A stretch of DNA of 64,000 nt, from positions 2,483,501 to 2,547,500 of the forward strand of contig NZ_CP115841.1 of the NCBI RefSeq assembly GCF_013318015.2, read 5' to 3'. Numbering within the stretch: position 1 is the stretch's first letter; every line of letters begins with the position of its first letter. Below the pieces are notes generated by a model that did no database searches, was not told where the DNA came from, and saw only the letters and a program-made list of their open reading frames with translations. This document shows positions 30,601-39,475 of this stretch, piece by piece. This DNA is from Agrobacterium tumefaciens. Lineage in GTDB: Bacteria; Pseudomonadota; Alphaproteobacteria; Rhizobiales; Rhizobiaceae. The position numbers and the translations under genes are program-made.

Positions 30601-31250
30601 CGATTGGCGATGATGGCGGTGAGTAGCGATTCGAGCCCGCTTTCGTCCGCCAAATCAAGCACATAAGCGAGAGACTGCGCGAGATCGGTGTCTCCCTCCG
30701 TCGAAACCGCCGTTAAAAGCGACCGACGTGCCTCAGCCAGCAGGGTTGTTGCGGCGCGGTCATCAAGCACGGAGAAGTGGCCGGCGACATTGGCCTCCAG
30801 CGGGAACTGATGCAACAAGGCTTCGCAGAAGGCGTGGATCGTCTGGATCTTCAGCCCACCGGGCGTTTCCAGCGCCTTGGCGAACAGCCGCCGCGCTTCG
30901 GCCAGCTTGATGCGATCCGGCATCTTTCCTTCGATGGCAGCGACGCGATCCCCAAGATCGTTATCCGGCAACGTAGCCCATTCCGCCAGACGGTCGAAAA
31001 CGCGGCTCGACATTTCGGACGCCGCTGCCTTGGTATAGGTGAGGCACAGAATTGCGGAGGGTCGGCACCCGGCCAGAAGTAGACGGATGACGCGCTGGGT
31101 CAGCACATGGGTCTTGCCGGAGCCGGCATTGGCCGAAACCCAGGCGGAACTTGCCGGATCGGAGGCGAGCCGCTGTCGGTCGCTCGTCCAGTCTATCCAG
31201 CTTTGCGGGGTGTCCGTGGCAGGCCCGTGATCGATAGGGTCAATCATCAT
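27693..31250 (-). CDS. addA: Double-strand break repair helicase-nuclease AddA
   Basis: Helicase and 3'-strand nuclease of AddAB, the RecBCD-equivalent that resects DNA ends for RecA. The roughly 1185-residue protein starts at ATG 31250 (or 31247) and overlaps the addB stop by 11 bp. It has the UvrD-type motif [25 protein letters not shown], motif Ia [13 protein letters not shown], motif [16 protein letters not shown], motif [16 protein letters not shown], and motif [19 protein letters not shown]. The C-terminal RecB-type nuclease domain is intact ([22 protein letters not shown]). A frame open 89 codons further upstream lies in addB and is not part of it. Confidence 0.97.
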   Translation of the reverse strand: MMIDPIDHGPATDTPQSWIDWTSDRQRLASDPASSAWVSANAGSGKTHVLTQRVIRLLLAGCRPSAILCLTYTKAAASEMSSRVFDRLAEWATLPDNDLGDRVAAIEGKMPDRIKLAEARRLFAKALETPGGLKIQTIHAFCEALLHQFPLEANVAGHFSVLDDRAATTLLAEARRSLLTAVSTEGDTDLAQSLAYVLDLADESGLESLLTAIIANRSALRAFLIDAKQADGIDAQLRQAMQIDAGETEETAAAAFWPLPGLSGLSLDTYLTLADEVGGSRVIDVAYALREAKRQTDSVRRMEFIEAALLTAKGEKKSDAYVINKGMQKSAPDLVDALTLARDHVVACRNRYRLVRMLEATKCALVLAERLIGDFEDLKKQRSQLDFEDLIERAANLLNRDTAGAWVHYKLDQGIDHILVDEAQDTSPVQWSIIQSLAADFFSGESARMGRRTLFAVGDEKQSIYSFQGARPERFSQERDETKRRVDSVEQAFHRIRLPLSFRSTEDVLAAVDQVFSDPKNASGLSADNEPVEHRSNRAGHPGTVEVWDMVAPETAEDEEDWTAPFDALRESAPATIVARRIAARIAGMIGNQTIIEKGVERAIEPGDILVLVRKRHAFVNALTRELKRRKNIPVAGADRLRLTDHIAVQDLLALGRFVVLPEDDLSLAALLKSPLFNLSEDDVFDVAATRSDTESVWQRLQTLSQDENSRFFAIANKLKNFIGLSKTATVHDFFAAVLTLHDGRKKFLGRLGNEASDVLDEFLSFALDHERTGLPGLQAFLSVLETDSPEVKREQDKDRGEVRIMTVHASKGLEAPVVFVVDGGSKAFNHSHVPKLRFVEADGDAFPVWLPGSGFSNHLIRADEERLKTAAEDEYRRLLYVAMTRAADHLVVCGYRGQKENPECWHAIVKAALADNEKHCQPQQFMADGEEWQGLVWRKSDARSTPAPQRLPEPQTQEEYALPAGLLTPLPALPSLPRPLSPSGAGTIIDDGADDLAVRSPLFGEKADVSSLALQRGRLVHRMLQALPDFAESEREEAARRYAERAARFWPTAEREHLIRAVLRVMSEPAVQPAFSPNSRAEVSTMGTMTIGRQHYAVSGRIDRLAVDGDRVILVDYKTNRVPPRDAHEIPFSHTAQLAIYREILSPLYPGKEFVCALIYTENAAFMTVGDDAMMQALAAIKTK

Positions 31251-34200
31251 CGCCGTCTCCCGGTTCTGCCGTCGACCATTCCGAAACGCGGGCGAGGTGG
31301 TCATATTCCCCACCGTAGGATTGTTGCTCCTCCGGCACCAGCCGCGAGGCAAAGCCGTTTTCGCCATCACGCAGCGAACGCACGAACTTGGCCAGCTGAT
31401 CGATTGATTCGGTTGCCAGCTCAATTGCCGATTTCGGTGCTTTTTTGCCACCCCGGTTGGAGTGTTCGTTGTTAACCTGGTCGGCAAAAAAACGGGTACC
31501 CGGCCGCAGGCGCACATAGATAAGGTTTTCAGGTGTCTGCGAACCCGCCTCGCGGAAGGCGCCCCGCATCAGTGCTGCCGCTTCCAGCGCGAGCTGGGGG
31601 TCGAGCAGCGCGCGCGCCTGATTGACTGAAGGCGCAAGCCCCGTTTTGTAGTCGATAATATCCGCCTGACCGCCGGTCTTGATATCTATGCGGTCGGCGA
31701 TGCCGGTCAGCCTTATTCCTGCCTCGGGGATTTCCTGTCCGGCACGCGCCTCGAAAAAGCTGCGGCGGATGGATGGATGTCGTTCTTTCTCCCAGTCGAT
31801 GAAGGCGCGTGCCACCGCCTCGAATCGCGGGCGCCAGATGACATCGACATGTGCAGGAAGATCTTCCGCGTCGAAACTTTCATCCAGAATACGCTGCATG
31901 GCCTCGAGCGATGCCGGTGTGCCGGGAATATGCCCCTCGCGGGAATAGCGCTCGATGATTGCATGATAGAGCGTGCCACGGTCGGCGGCATTGGGATCGC
32001 GGTTGAAGCCATCAAGCGGGTTGAGCTTCAGGATACGCCGCGCGTAGATCGAATAGGGGTCACGGCGCAGCCTGCCCACTTCGCTGAAGGAATAGCTCTT
32101 CGGCTGCAAGTCGGCCGGCGGTTTGGGGGCAGGGCGCTTTGCTGCTTCCTGGTCGATGCTCGCATCCATCAGGGCTGCCCAGTGGCGATAGGTCTCGCCG
32201 CGCTTCTTCAGCTGGTCGGCAAAATCCTCGCCGCCGAGTGCCAGCAACCGTTGCAGCCAGCGTGATGCGACTGCGGGTGTCGAGCCCTGTCTGAGCGCGC
32301 GGCTGTAGAAAATCTGCCGTGTCCCGTTCGCCATCTCGAAATCGTGCGCCAGCTGGCCGATGCGCCGCTCCGGCGGTTCCAGACCGATGGCTGTCTTCAT
32401 GTTGCGGGACAGAAACGGGTTGTTTGCCGTCTGGCCCGGCCAAAGCCCTTCATTGAGACCGCCGATCACGACAGTGTCGACGCTTTGCAGTCGTGCCTCA
32501 AGGGCACCGAAAATAAAAATGCGAGGATGGCGCATGGATCGCGGCTTGATCGATTCGCCAGCCACCAGTGCCGCGAAGATATCAGCCCATTGCGGACCAT
32601 CCGCATCCAGGATTTCGCCGCTTTCCATCAATTCGCCAAACAGGCCGGAAAGCTTGTCGCCTGCCTCGCCGGACCAGAGAGTGGCAAGATCGTTGTTGTC
32701 ATCCGCGCAGATGGCTTCGATCACCCGGCCCGTCCGCTCGGCCCAATCGGAAAGCGGCAATTTGTCCGTGAAAGACCGGCCTGAGCGGTCGCGACGAACG
32801 AATGCGCTGCCAAGCGGCTCTGTCGAAACGGCGATTCGGCGTGCCAGATCGCGCGCGGCGTCTACGCTTCCCTCGGGCAGTGCCAGCCTCCAGGCAGGCG
32901 GATGCCGGTCATCACGCTGCGCCGCCAGTTGCGCATCGAGAACCGCCTCCAGATTGCCGATTTCGGTTTCGACGCGGCCGCCTCTAAGTGCGATCAATTC
33001 CAGCGCCTTTGATGCTTTTGTATAAGCCTCCAGCGAAAGCCCGAAACGGCTGAGCGGATGTTTCAGAAGGGAAATGACCGGCACCGGATCTCCGGACCTG
33101 AGGATCGCTTCCAGTGCGAGTTGGGTCAGTCCGGCCTGCGGCGTGGCGGAAAGCGGCGTACCGGCGGAATCGTCGGCTTCGATACCGAAGCGCTGCAATT
33201 CCGTCGCCACGCGCCTGGCCAGTCCGCGATCGGGCGTGATCAGCGCGGCCTGAGACGGGCGGCCAGCGCCCGGCGCTTCAAGCGCCAGCCGCAGCGCCAC
33301 CGCAATTGCGGTAGCCTCTTCGCGTTCGTTGGCAGCTTCTATCAGGGTCGCTGCCGCAAAAGCATCGTCGAAAAATCCGGGTTGCTTGTCCTCACGCCAG
33401 CGGTTCCAGTCGCTGGTGGATTTGGCAGGAGCAAGTGCTGCCGAAAAAACCGCCGCGCGTTTTTCAAGATCGCTATCGATAGCGCCGATCTGAACGACAT
33501 CGTCTCGCATGATATCGAGCTTCTGCAACAGCATGTAGAGCCCGTATTGCGAATGGGTGCGGCTTGAAGGATCGGTAGGGTCCTCGGCAATAGCCTCCCA
33601 TTGTCCCTCCGGCATCGTAAGATCGAGGCCCGGAAGCACGACGACGCCCTGGGGCAGGGAGGCGACAGAGGCGATAAGGTCTGCTGCTGCCGGAATTGAG
33701 CCCGTGGAGCCCGCAACGATGATCGGTCCGGTGTCCGGCAGGTTGGCAAGCCGGTTCGCCTCTGCCCTCAGGATACCGTTGCGATGTCGGCCTGCGGAAG
33801 TTCGATTGAGTTCGGCAAGACGGGCGGGCCAGAACACGCTGGCGATTTTCAGGAAATCCGCCGTCAGCTGCCACCATTGGGCGTGATCGCCGGTATCGAG
33901 ATGCGCGAGCGCCTCCCATTCTTTTTCTTCCGTATCCATCGCATCGATCACTTCGCCAAGCGCGCGCGCCAGCCATATGGCGTCGGCAGGGCTGGCGGGG
34001 GCGACCAGTGGTGAGTCCGAATGGATGGCCCTGATGGCGTCCGGCAGGCTGTTGCGCCATGCCAGAATGAGGCGCGCCAGCTCGATTTGCCGGCCGGTGC
34101 CGGAAATCGGCGGCGCCAGATCCATGATCTCAGGATTTTCGATCTCGAAGAAGCCGCTGTCGTCATCGGTTTCGCCGAGCGGCCGGATCAGTGGCAAAAT

Positions 34201-34425
34201 GGCGGAACGGCCGCCCAGAAGATCGACAAACTCTGAGCGCAGCACGCGGGCGGAGCGCCGGGTCGGAACATAGATCGTCACCTTGGCAAGCGAAAGCGGA
34301 TCCGCAGGGTCATATTTATAGCCGGCTGTCAGTGTCCCGTCACACAGCGTTTCCGCGAGCGTTTTGAGGAACGGTGTTCCCGCAGCGATCGTCAGGACGC
34401 GCTTTGCGTGATGGGTCAAAGTCAT
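31240..34425 (-). CDS. addB: Double-strand break repair protein AddB
   Basis: Partner of AddA; in AddAB it recognises Chi and carries the second nuclease. The 1061-residue protein is of the alphaproteobacterial type. I see no Walker A GKT motif at its N-terminus, unlike B. subtilis AddB, so the helicase part is probably inactive. The C-terminal nuclease is intact (SFSEVGRLRRDPYSIYARRILKL, then GIADRIDIKTGGQADIIDYKTG). The cysteines that bind an iron-sulphur cluster in B. subtilis AddB are not evident around DPYSIYARR. It overlaps murU by 4 bp and addA by 11 bp, so it belongs to the same transcription unit. Confidence 0.95.
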   Translation of the reverse strand: MTLTHHAKRVLTIAAGTPFLKTLAETLCDGTLTAGYKYDPADPLSLAKVTIYVPTRRSARVLRSEFVDLLGGRSAILPLIRPLGETDDDSGFFEIENPEIMDLAPPISGTGRQIELARLILAWRNSLPDAIRAIHSDSPLVAPASPADAIWLARALGEVIDAMDTEEKEWEALAHLDTGDHAQWWQLTADFLKIASVFWPARLAELNRTSAGRHRNGILRAEANRLANLPDTGPIIVAGSTGSIPAAADLIASVASLPQGVVVLPGLDLTMPEGQWEAIAEDPTDPSSRTHSQYGLYMLLQKLDIMRDDVVQIGAIDSDLEKRAAVFSAALAPAKSTSDWNRWREDKQPGFFDDAFAAATLIEAANEREEATAIAVALRLALEAPGAGRPSQAALITPDRGLARRVATELQRFGIEADDSAGTPLSATPQAGLTQLALEAILRSGDPVPVISLLKHPLSRFGLSLEAYTKASKALELIALRGGRVETEIGNLEAVLDAQLAAQRDDRHPPAWRLALPEGSVDAARDLARRIAVSTEPLGSAFVRRDRSGRSFTDKLPLSDWAERTGRVIEAICADDNNDLATLWSGEAGDKLSGLFGELMESGEILDADGPQWADIFAALVAGESIKPRSMRHPRIFIFGALEARLQSVDTVVIGGLNEGLWPGQTANNPFLSRNMKTAIGLEPPERRIGQLAHDFEMANGTRQIFYSRALRQGSTPAVASRWLQRLLALGGEDFADQLKKRGETYRHWAALMDASIDQEAAKRPAPKPPADLQPKSYSFSEVGRLRRDPYSIYARRILKLNPLDGFNRDPNAADRGTLYHAIIERYSREGHIPGTPASLEAMQRILDESFDAEDLPAHVDVIWRPRFEAVARAFIDWEKERHPSIRRSFFEARAGQEIPEAGIRLTGIADRIDIKTGGQADIIDYKTGLAPSVNQARALLDPQLALEAAALMRGAFREAGSQTPENLIYVRLRPGTRFFADQVNNEHSNRGGKKAPKSAIELATESIDQLAKFVRSLRDGENGFASRLVPEEQQSYGGEYDHLARVSEWSTAEPGDGDDD

Positions 34426-35159
34426 GCAGAGCGCTTTTCCCTGTATTGCCGGATGATACTTTCGGCATCGTCTATCGCATCGGGAGTGCCGACGGTGATC
34501 CAGTGGCCATCCAGTGAAAGCCCGAAAAGCCGGTCTTTCTCGATGGCGCTGTCGAAATAGATATTCAGGTTGAAAGCATCCCCCGGCGCATCATCCAGCA
34601 GGTGCGAATCCATGGCAATGGCCCCGGCGTAAACCACCGGGTTCGTGTCCCCGTCGCGATACCGCGCCAGTCTACCATCCGACGAGAGGTTGAAATCCCT
34701 CTTGCCGTTATGACCGGTGGTACGGTCCATATCGACGCAGAGCATCGCCATATCCATGCGCGTGGCATCGAAGAATTGCGCAAGCTTGCGCAGGTTGCTG
34801 ACGGCATTCAGCTGTTCGCCAATCCAGAAAAGATCGGCATTCATCACGAAGACGGGACCTGGCTCCAGAAGTTTCAGGCCCTTGGCAAGTCCGCCACCTG
34901 AATTCATCAGCTGCGACCGCTCGTCGGAAATCAGGATTTCGGCGTCGGTACGGGTTTCAAGATGGGCGATCATCTGATCGGCATGGTGATGGACGTTGAC
35001 GACGATCTTCTCGGCGCCGGCCTCGACAAGGGCGTCGAGCGCGTAGTCGATCATCGGTTTGCCGGCGATCTTGACGAGCGGTTTCGGGATCGTATCCGTG
35101 ATCGGGCGCATCCGGGTGCCGAGCCCGGCGGCCAGCACCATCGCGTTCTTGATCGTCAT
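34422..35159 (-). CDS. murU: N-acetylmuramate alpha-1-phosphate uridylyltransferase MurU
   Basis: Sugar nucleotidyltransferase that makes UDP-MurNAc from MurNAc-1-phosphate in the cell-wall recycling route that bypasses MurA. From ATG 35159 the protein has 245 residues starting MTIKNAMVLAAGLGTRMRPIT, with the GLGTRMRP nucleotide-binding signature and the PKPLVKIAGKPMIDYALD segment. GPVFVMNADLFWI carries the metal-binding acidic position. The assignment rests on its position 23 bp after the AmgK-encoding gene, since sequence alone would only give a generic NTP transferase. It overlaps addB by ATGA. Confidence 0.88.
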   Translation of the reverse strand: MTIKNAMVLAAGLGTRMRPITDTIPKPLVKIAGKPMIDYALDALVEAGAEKIVVNVHHHADQMIAHLETRTDAEILISDERSQLMNSGGGLAKGLKLLEPGPVFVMNADLFWIGEQLNAVSNLRKLAQFFDATRMDMAMLCVDMDRTTGHNGKRDFNLSSDGRLARYRDGDTNPVVYAGAIAMDSHLLDDAPGDAFNLNIYFDSAIEKDRLFGLSLDGHWITVGTPDAIDDAESIIRQYREKRSA

Positions 35160-35182
35160 CGTGGTCAACCGTCTTTCAGTCT

Positions 35183-36688
35183 TTAAAATTCCATGCCCAT
35201 ATGGACGCACCAGTCTTTGAGCGGTGCAAGTTCGGGATGCGAAAGCGCTGCGGAAAGATAGCGAAACGTCCTTGGCATATGTTTCATATAACCGGGTTTG
35301 CCATCGCGTTCCAACAGCCTTACCCAGATACCGGCCAGTTTGCAGTTGCGCTGCGCCGACATGATGGCGAAAGCCTTGAGAAAGGACGCCTCATCGAAGG
35401 ACGGCTCGTCTCGTCTAATGTCGAGATAGTGCGAAAGCAGGCGTTCCTGCAGTTCGGGCGAAATGGTAACCCGCGCATCCTGCACGATGGAGGCGAGATC
35501 GTAGGCCGTCGGGCCGATCATCGCGTCTTGAAAATCGATCAGTCCGACTTGCCGGATGCCTGCATTATGCTCTTGCCAGAGAATGTTGGGCGAATGGAAA
35601 TCGCGCAGAAGTAGCCCGCTTTCGCAGCCACTGAGCGCGTCTATCAGGCCGTCCCAGAGAGCATAATAGTCACGCTTCTCGGTATCGGACAGTGATTTGC
35701 CGCGTTTGTGGGGCAGATACCATTCCACCAGCAGCGACACCTCGATCTTCATCGCCGGTCGATCGAAAGGAGGCACTTCGTAGGTGCTGCCGTCACCGAC
35801 CAGCAGCTTGCGCGGTGCCGGAGATTTGTGAAGGGCGGCGAGGCAGGCGACGCTTTGCAGATAACGTTCCTCTATCGGCGTTCCGTCAAGCGCAAGCACC
35901 CCATCCCGCCCGAGGTCCTCCAGGAGGAGAATGCCCTGATCGGTATCCGCCGCCAGTATTTCAGGCGCGCAAAAGCCGCTATTTCGCAGATAATTGCCGA
36001 TCGCCACGAAGGAACGGGCATCCTGGGCAAGATGGGCGATTTCCGCATAGGTCTTGCCATCAGCAACGATCGCACCTCTCAAAGGGCGTCGCCAGTCCAT
36101 CAGGATAAGGTCCGGACCATCGGTGGAAATGATCTCATAGGCGCGTGTGGAAGCATCGCCGCTTAGGAAATGGCGGGTCGCATCGCCCTTGCCATTTTTC
36201 GCAAGAAAATCGCGAATGGCAAAAACGCGCTCAAGCCGTGCTTTCTGTTTCGCGGGAGCATCGATTACAGCCCGACGCCCGTCACCGGAGTGCTCCAGCC
36301 GCAGGCTGATGGTCTGGTTTGGCGGTAGGATGTCGGCGGCAATATCAGGCCACTCGATCAGGCAGATACCGTCTTCCAGCATCTCGTCGATGCCGAGTTC
36401 GTCCAGTTCCGAGACGTCAGACAGTCGGTACAGATCAAGATGGGCAACGGGAATACGTGTTGGATAGGTCTGGATGATCGTGAATGTGGGGCTTGGAACT
36501 TCAAGATCAGGTGCATCCGCCATCGCCCGGATGAAGGCGCGGGCGAGAGTGGATTTGCCCGCGCCGAGATCTCCGATCAGCGCGAGGCAATCGCCAGCTC
36601 CCAAAGCCAGCGCCAGATCTTCGCCTAACCGGATGGTGTCCTTCTCCCCATTAAGGGAAAGGGTGATCGGCAGGATATCGTCACTCAT
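35183..36688 (-). CDS. Fusion of TsaE (tRNA t6A ATPase) and AmgK (MurNAc/GlcNAc anomeric kinase)
   Basis: One 501-residue reading frame with two distinct domains. Residues 1-155 are TsaE, the ATPase that drives threonylcarbamoyl-adenosine (t6A37) formation in tRNA, with Walker A GDLGAGKST (39-47), VPSPTF and HLDLYRL, and DGICLIEWPD. Residues from about 160 to 501 are an aminoglycoside-phosphotransferase-fold kinase of the AmgK type, with LLLEDLGRDGV, the catalytic-loop LLRDFHSPNILW and metal-site LIDFQDAMIGPTAYDLASIVQD. AmgK phosphorylates MurNAc at C1. The gene overlaps divL by 4 bp and precedes murU by 23 bp. The two activities have no obvious link. Confidence 0.92.
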   Translation of the reverse strand: MSDDILPITLSLNGEKDTIRLGEDLALALGAGDCLALIGDLGAGKSTLARAFIRAMADAPDLEVPSPTFTIIQTYPTRIPVAHLDLYRLSDVSELDELGIDEMLEDGICLIEWPDIAADILPPNQTISLRLEHSGDGRRAVIDAPAKQKARLERVFAIRDFLAKNGKGDATRHFLSGDASTRAYEIISTDGPDLILMDWRRPLRGAIVADGKTYAEIAHLAQDARSFVAIGNYLRNSGFCAPEILAADTDQGILLLEDLGRDGVLALDGTPIEERYLQSVACLAALHKSPAPRKLLVGDGSTYEVPPFDRPAMKIEVSLLVEWYLPHKRGKSLSDTEKRDYYALWDGLIDALSGCESGLLLRDFHSPNILWQEHNAGIRQVGLIDFQDAMIGPTAYDLASIVQDARVTISPELQERLLSHYLDIRRDEPSFDEASFLKAFAIMSAQRNCKLAGIWVRLLERDGKPGYMKHMPRTFRYLSAALSHPELAPLKDWCVHMGMEF

Positions 36689-39267
36689 TCTGCGGCGATG
36701 GAATGCGGGTGCACGCCCGAAGGAATGCGGCAGGTGACGATGGTGCCGTTGCCGGGCCGGCTGTCGATGCTGACAGTGCCGTGATGGAGGCTGACGAAGC
36801 TTTCCACTATAGAAAGGCCAAGGCCAGCGCCGGTCCGCCGTCCGCCGTTGCCGCGCGTCTCGAAGCGGTCAAACACGGCCTTGAGCATGTCTTCGGGGAT
36901 ACCCGGTCCCTTGTCTGCCACCGAGAACAGGAAGTCACCCTCGCTGCGCTGGCATGAAAGCTGAACGGAAGACCCTTCCGGCGCAAAATTGATTGCATTG
37001 GTGAGGAGCTTGATGAGGATCTGCTTCAGGCGCTGGTGATCCGCCACCAGACTACCGAGATGCGCGGGTGCGACGATCTCGAGCGAAATACCGCTTTCCT
37101 GTAGCCGGTCGGCAATCTGCACCGAAACGTCATCGAGCAATTCGTTGAGATCGTTTTCCGAATAGTTCAGCTGCATGATGCCAGCATCGACGGTCGCGAG
37201 ATCGAGGATGTCGTTGACGATGGTCAGAAGAACCGAGGAAGAGGTGGAAATATGGTCGAGATATTCTGCCTGCCGGTCCGTCAATTCTCCAATACCCGGG
37301 GTCTTCAGGAGATCGGTGAAGCCAATGATATTGGTCAGCGGCGAGCGCAACTCATAAGAGACGTGCTGCACGAAATCGTTCTTCAGCTCGTCGGCCTTGA
37401 GCAGTGCGTCGTTCTTTTCCTTGAGCGCCCGCTCGGCCCGCACGCTGTCAGTCATGTTGACGAATGTCAGCATGGTCTGCGCATCCGGCAGCGGAATAAT
37501 GGCGTAGTCTAAGACGAGGCCGGAGAGTAGCTCCAGCGTTCCCTGCCTCGACGGGCGTTCATCGTCAAAGCTGGTGATGAACTGGCTGAAAGAGCGCCAG
37601 CCATCCGGCTTGTCGTAGGATTGCGTGCAGGCGGCCTCAACGGCGCGGATGTGGGTTCCAGTTTCCGCCTGCTCGGCGGTAACGCCCCAGAGGGCCCTGA
37701 ATGCCGGGTTGGAAAGGCGAATACGTCCGTCCGCACCAAACACTGCAACACCTTCGGCCAGATGGTCGATGGTTTCGCCCTGCACCTTCACCAAGGTGTT
37801 GTAACGCATCTGCAGATCGACCTGTTCGGTCAGGTTCTCGAAGACCCATGTCGCGCCACCCTGCGGGTGGGCGGTCGCGATAACCCGCAACGTCTGGCCG
37901 TTGGGCAGGTGCCACAGATCGGTCTTGGTATCGAGAGAGCGGTAAACGGAGAGTGCCGTCTCTTTCCAGTTTTTCCAGTTCAGCTGCTCGGGCAATTTGC
38001 CGGCGGTGCGCAGCCTGTCGAGAATCTCGGAATTATCGGGGCCGGATTCCAGGAAAACCAGATCGAATCCCCACAGGCTGGCAAAGGCCTGATTGTAGAA
38101 TTGCAGCCGCTGCCGGCCGTCGAAAATGGCGACGGGCGTTGCGAGATGATCCAGCGTTTCGGCGTGGCTTTTCAGAACCCGTTTCATTTCCTCGCGGGTG
38201 GTTTCCGCTTCGGTAGCATCGATGGCGATGCCTGCAGAACCGCCCGCCGTCTTGATATCGACAACGTCGAAGAAGGTACGGTTTCCGGAAACCACCGTCG
38301 AAATGCGATCGTGATAGGGGGAACTCGGCGTAGCGGCCGCACGTATCTTCTGCCGGGTAACGGTGTTCAGAAGCTCGCGTTTCTCCTGAATGGTCTGTTC
38401 GGCATCGCGCGCATCCACAGCGTGCGCATAGGCGTGGTTCACCCATATGAGTTCGCCTTCGCCATTGCGCCGCCAGACGGGCTGTTCGATCGAATCGAGA
38501 AGTTCCTGAAAGGTGGAGACCGAGGCGATCAGGCGCTCGCGCTCCACCTGCAATTCGGCCAGTTCGGCGCGCAGGTTGTTGAGGGCGACGAACCGCGCGA
38601 AGGCATTGCCGCCGGAAACCCGGCCTTGAACTTCAATGACTTCGCCGCGCTGCGTTTCGATGGTCAGATCGAAACTCTGTGCGTGGCTGCGAAGTTTTTC
38701 GAGGGATTTTTCAAGCTGGCTCGCGGATGATGGCTTCAGCCAGCGCCCGAAGGCCAGAAAATCGTGATCCGCCTGCGGTGCGCCCGTCTCTACGGGCAGT
38801 TGCCCCAGGAATTCGGGGCGCTTGTCCACGCCGTCCCAGATGACGATGCGCCGGCTCTTGTCGGAGATAAGCGCCTCGTATTTCGCGATCTTGTGGTGGG
38901 ATTCTGCCAGCGCCTTGCGGTATTCACCGCTCTCCGCCTCGATATTACCGCGTTGGCGCACCAGCCAGACGACGGAAAATAGCGTGGCCGAAAGCATGCC
39001 GACAAAAAGCGAATAGGTGATGGTTTCTCCGGATGAAAACAGCCGCGCGCCGGTCTTTGCGACAAGACCGTCCTGCGCCAGCGCCACATTTGCAGAGCCG
39101 GCGAGAACCGTGCCGGACATCAGGACGGGAAGCCGCGAAAATCTTGTCCGCACAGCACTGATCGCCAGCCGGCAACGCGCCATGGCCGCGCCCAATGCCA
39201 CGCCAGCATGCGTGTTTTCAACGCGTTGAACTGTCTGCTCGCGCAGATCCGAATTGTGAACCGTCAT
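36685..39267 (-). CDS. divL: DivL-type PAS-domain pseudo-histidine-kinase (Tyr in place of phospho-His)
   Basis: Cell-cycle signalling protein related to Caulobacter DivL, which controls CckA and so CtrA. The 860-residue protein has an N-terminal membrane region (hydrophobic segments near residues 46-66 and 82-103), several PAS-like domains (about 250-610), and a kinase core. In the H-box DFVQHVSYELRSPLTNIIGF the phospho-accepting histidine is replaced by tyrosine, Tyr638 (codon TAT, 37354-37356). The ATPase motifs KLLTNAINFAPEGS, VADKGPGIPEDM and GAGLGLSIV look intact. It lies downstream of ahcY across a strong terminator and overlaps the tsaE-amgK gene by 4 bp. Confidence 0.9.
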   Translation of the reverse strand: MTVHNSDLREQTVQRVENTHAGVALGAAMARCRLAISAVRTRFSRLPVLMSGTVLAGSANVALAQDGLVAKTGARLFSSGETITYSLFVGMLSATLFSVVWLVRQRGNIEAESGEYRKALAESHHKIAKYEALISDKSRRIVIWDGVDKRPEFLGQLPVETGAPQADHDFLAFGRWLKPSSASQLEKSLEKLRSHAQSFDLTIETQRGEVIEVQGRVSGGNAFARFVALNNLRAELAELQVERERLIASVSTFQELLDSIEQPVWRRNGEGELIWVNHAYAHAVDARDAEQTIQEKRELLNTVTRQKIRAAATPSSPYHDRISTVVSGNRTFFDVVDIKTAGGSAGIAIDATEAETTREEMKRVLKSHAETLDHLATPVAIFDGRQRLQFYNQAFASLWGFDLVFLESGPDNSEILDRLRTAGKLPEQLNWKNWKETALSVYRSLDTKTDLWHLPNGQTLRVIATAHPQGGATWVFENLTEQVDLQMRYNTLVKVQGETIDHLAEGVAVFGADGRIRLSNPAFRALWGVTAEQAETGTHIRAVEAACTQSYDKPDGWRSFSQFITSFDDERPSRQGTLELLSGLVLDYAIIPLPDAQTMLTFVNMTDSVRAERALKEKNDALLKADELKNDFVQHVSYELRSPLTNIIGFTDLLKTPGIGELTDRQAEYLDHISTSSSVLLTIVNDILDLATVDAGIMQLNYSENDLNELLDDVSVQIADRLQESGISLEIVAPAHLGSLVADHQRLKQILIKLLTNAINFAPEGSSVQLSCQRSEGDFLFSVADKGPGIPEDMLKAVFDRFETRGNGGRRTGAGLGLSIVESFVSLHHGTVSIDSRPGNGTIVTCRIPSGVHPHSIAAE

Positions 39268-39399
39268 CCCCGGTCTGTCTCCGTCCTATGTGCCGCATCT
39301 TCGACAAGACATCCCATTTCGTCCCCGCCGCCCTATGGCGTGTCCGAATCAAGTTCGATGACAATACCGTCTTCATAAATCTGCGGAAAGGGAGCGCGC

Positions 39400-39437
39400 A
39401 AAAAAGATGCCGTGCGCTTTGTCAAGCGCACGGCATC
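39400..39437 (-). terminator. Rho-independent terminator of ahcY
   Basis: 14-bp perfect stem (39406-39419 with 39424-39437), tetraloop TGTC, followed on the minus strand by six T (AAAAAA at 39400-39405). It lies 38 bp after the ahcY stop codon and separates ahcY from divL. Confidence 0.95.
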
Positions 39438-39475
39438 TACATATTGTGTAATTTCAGTGGATATTAACTATGAAA

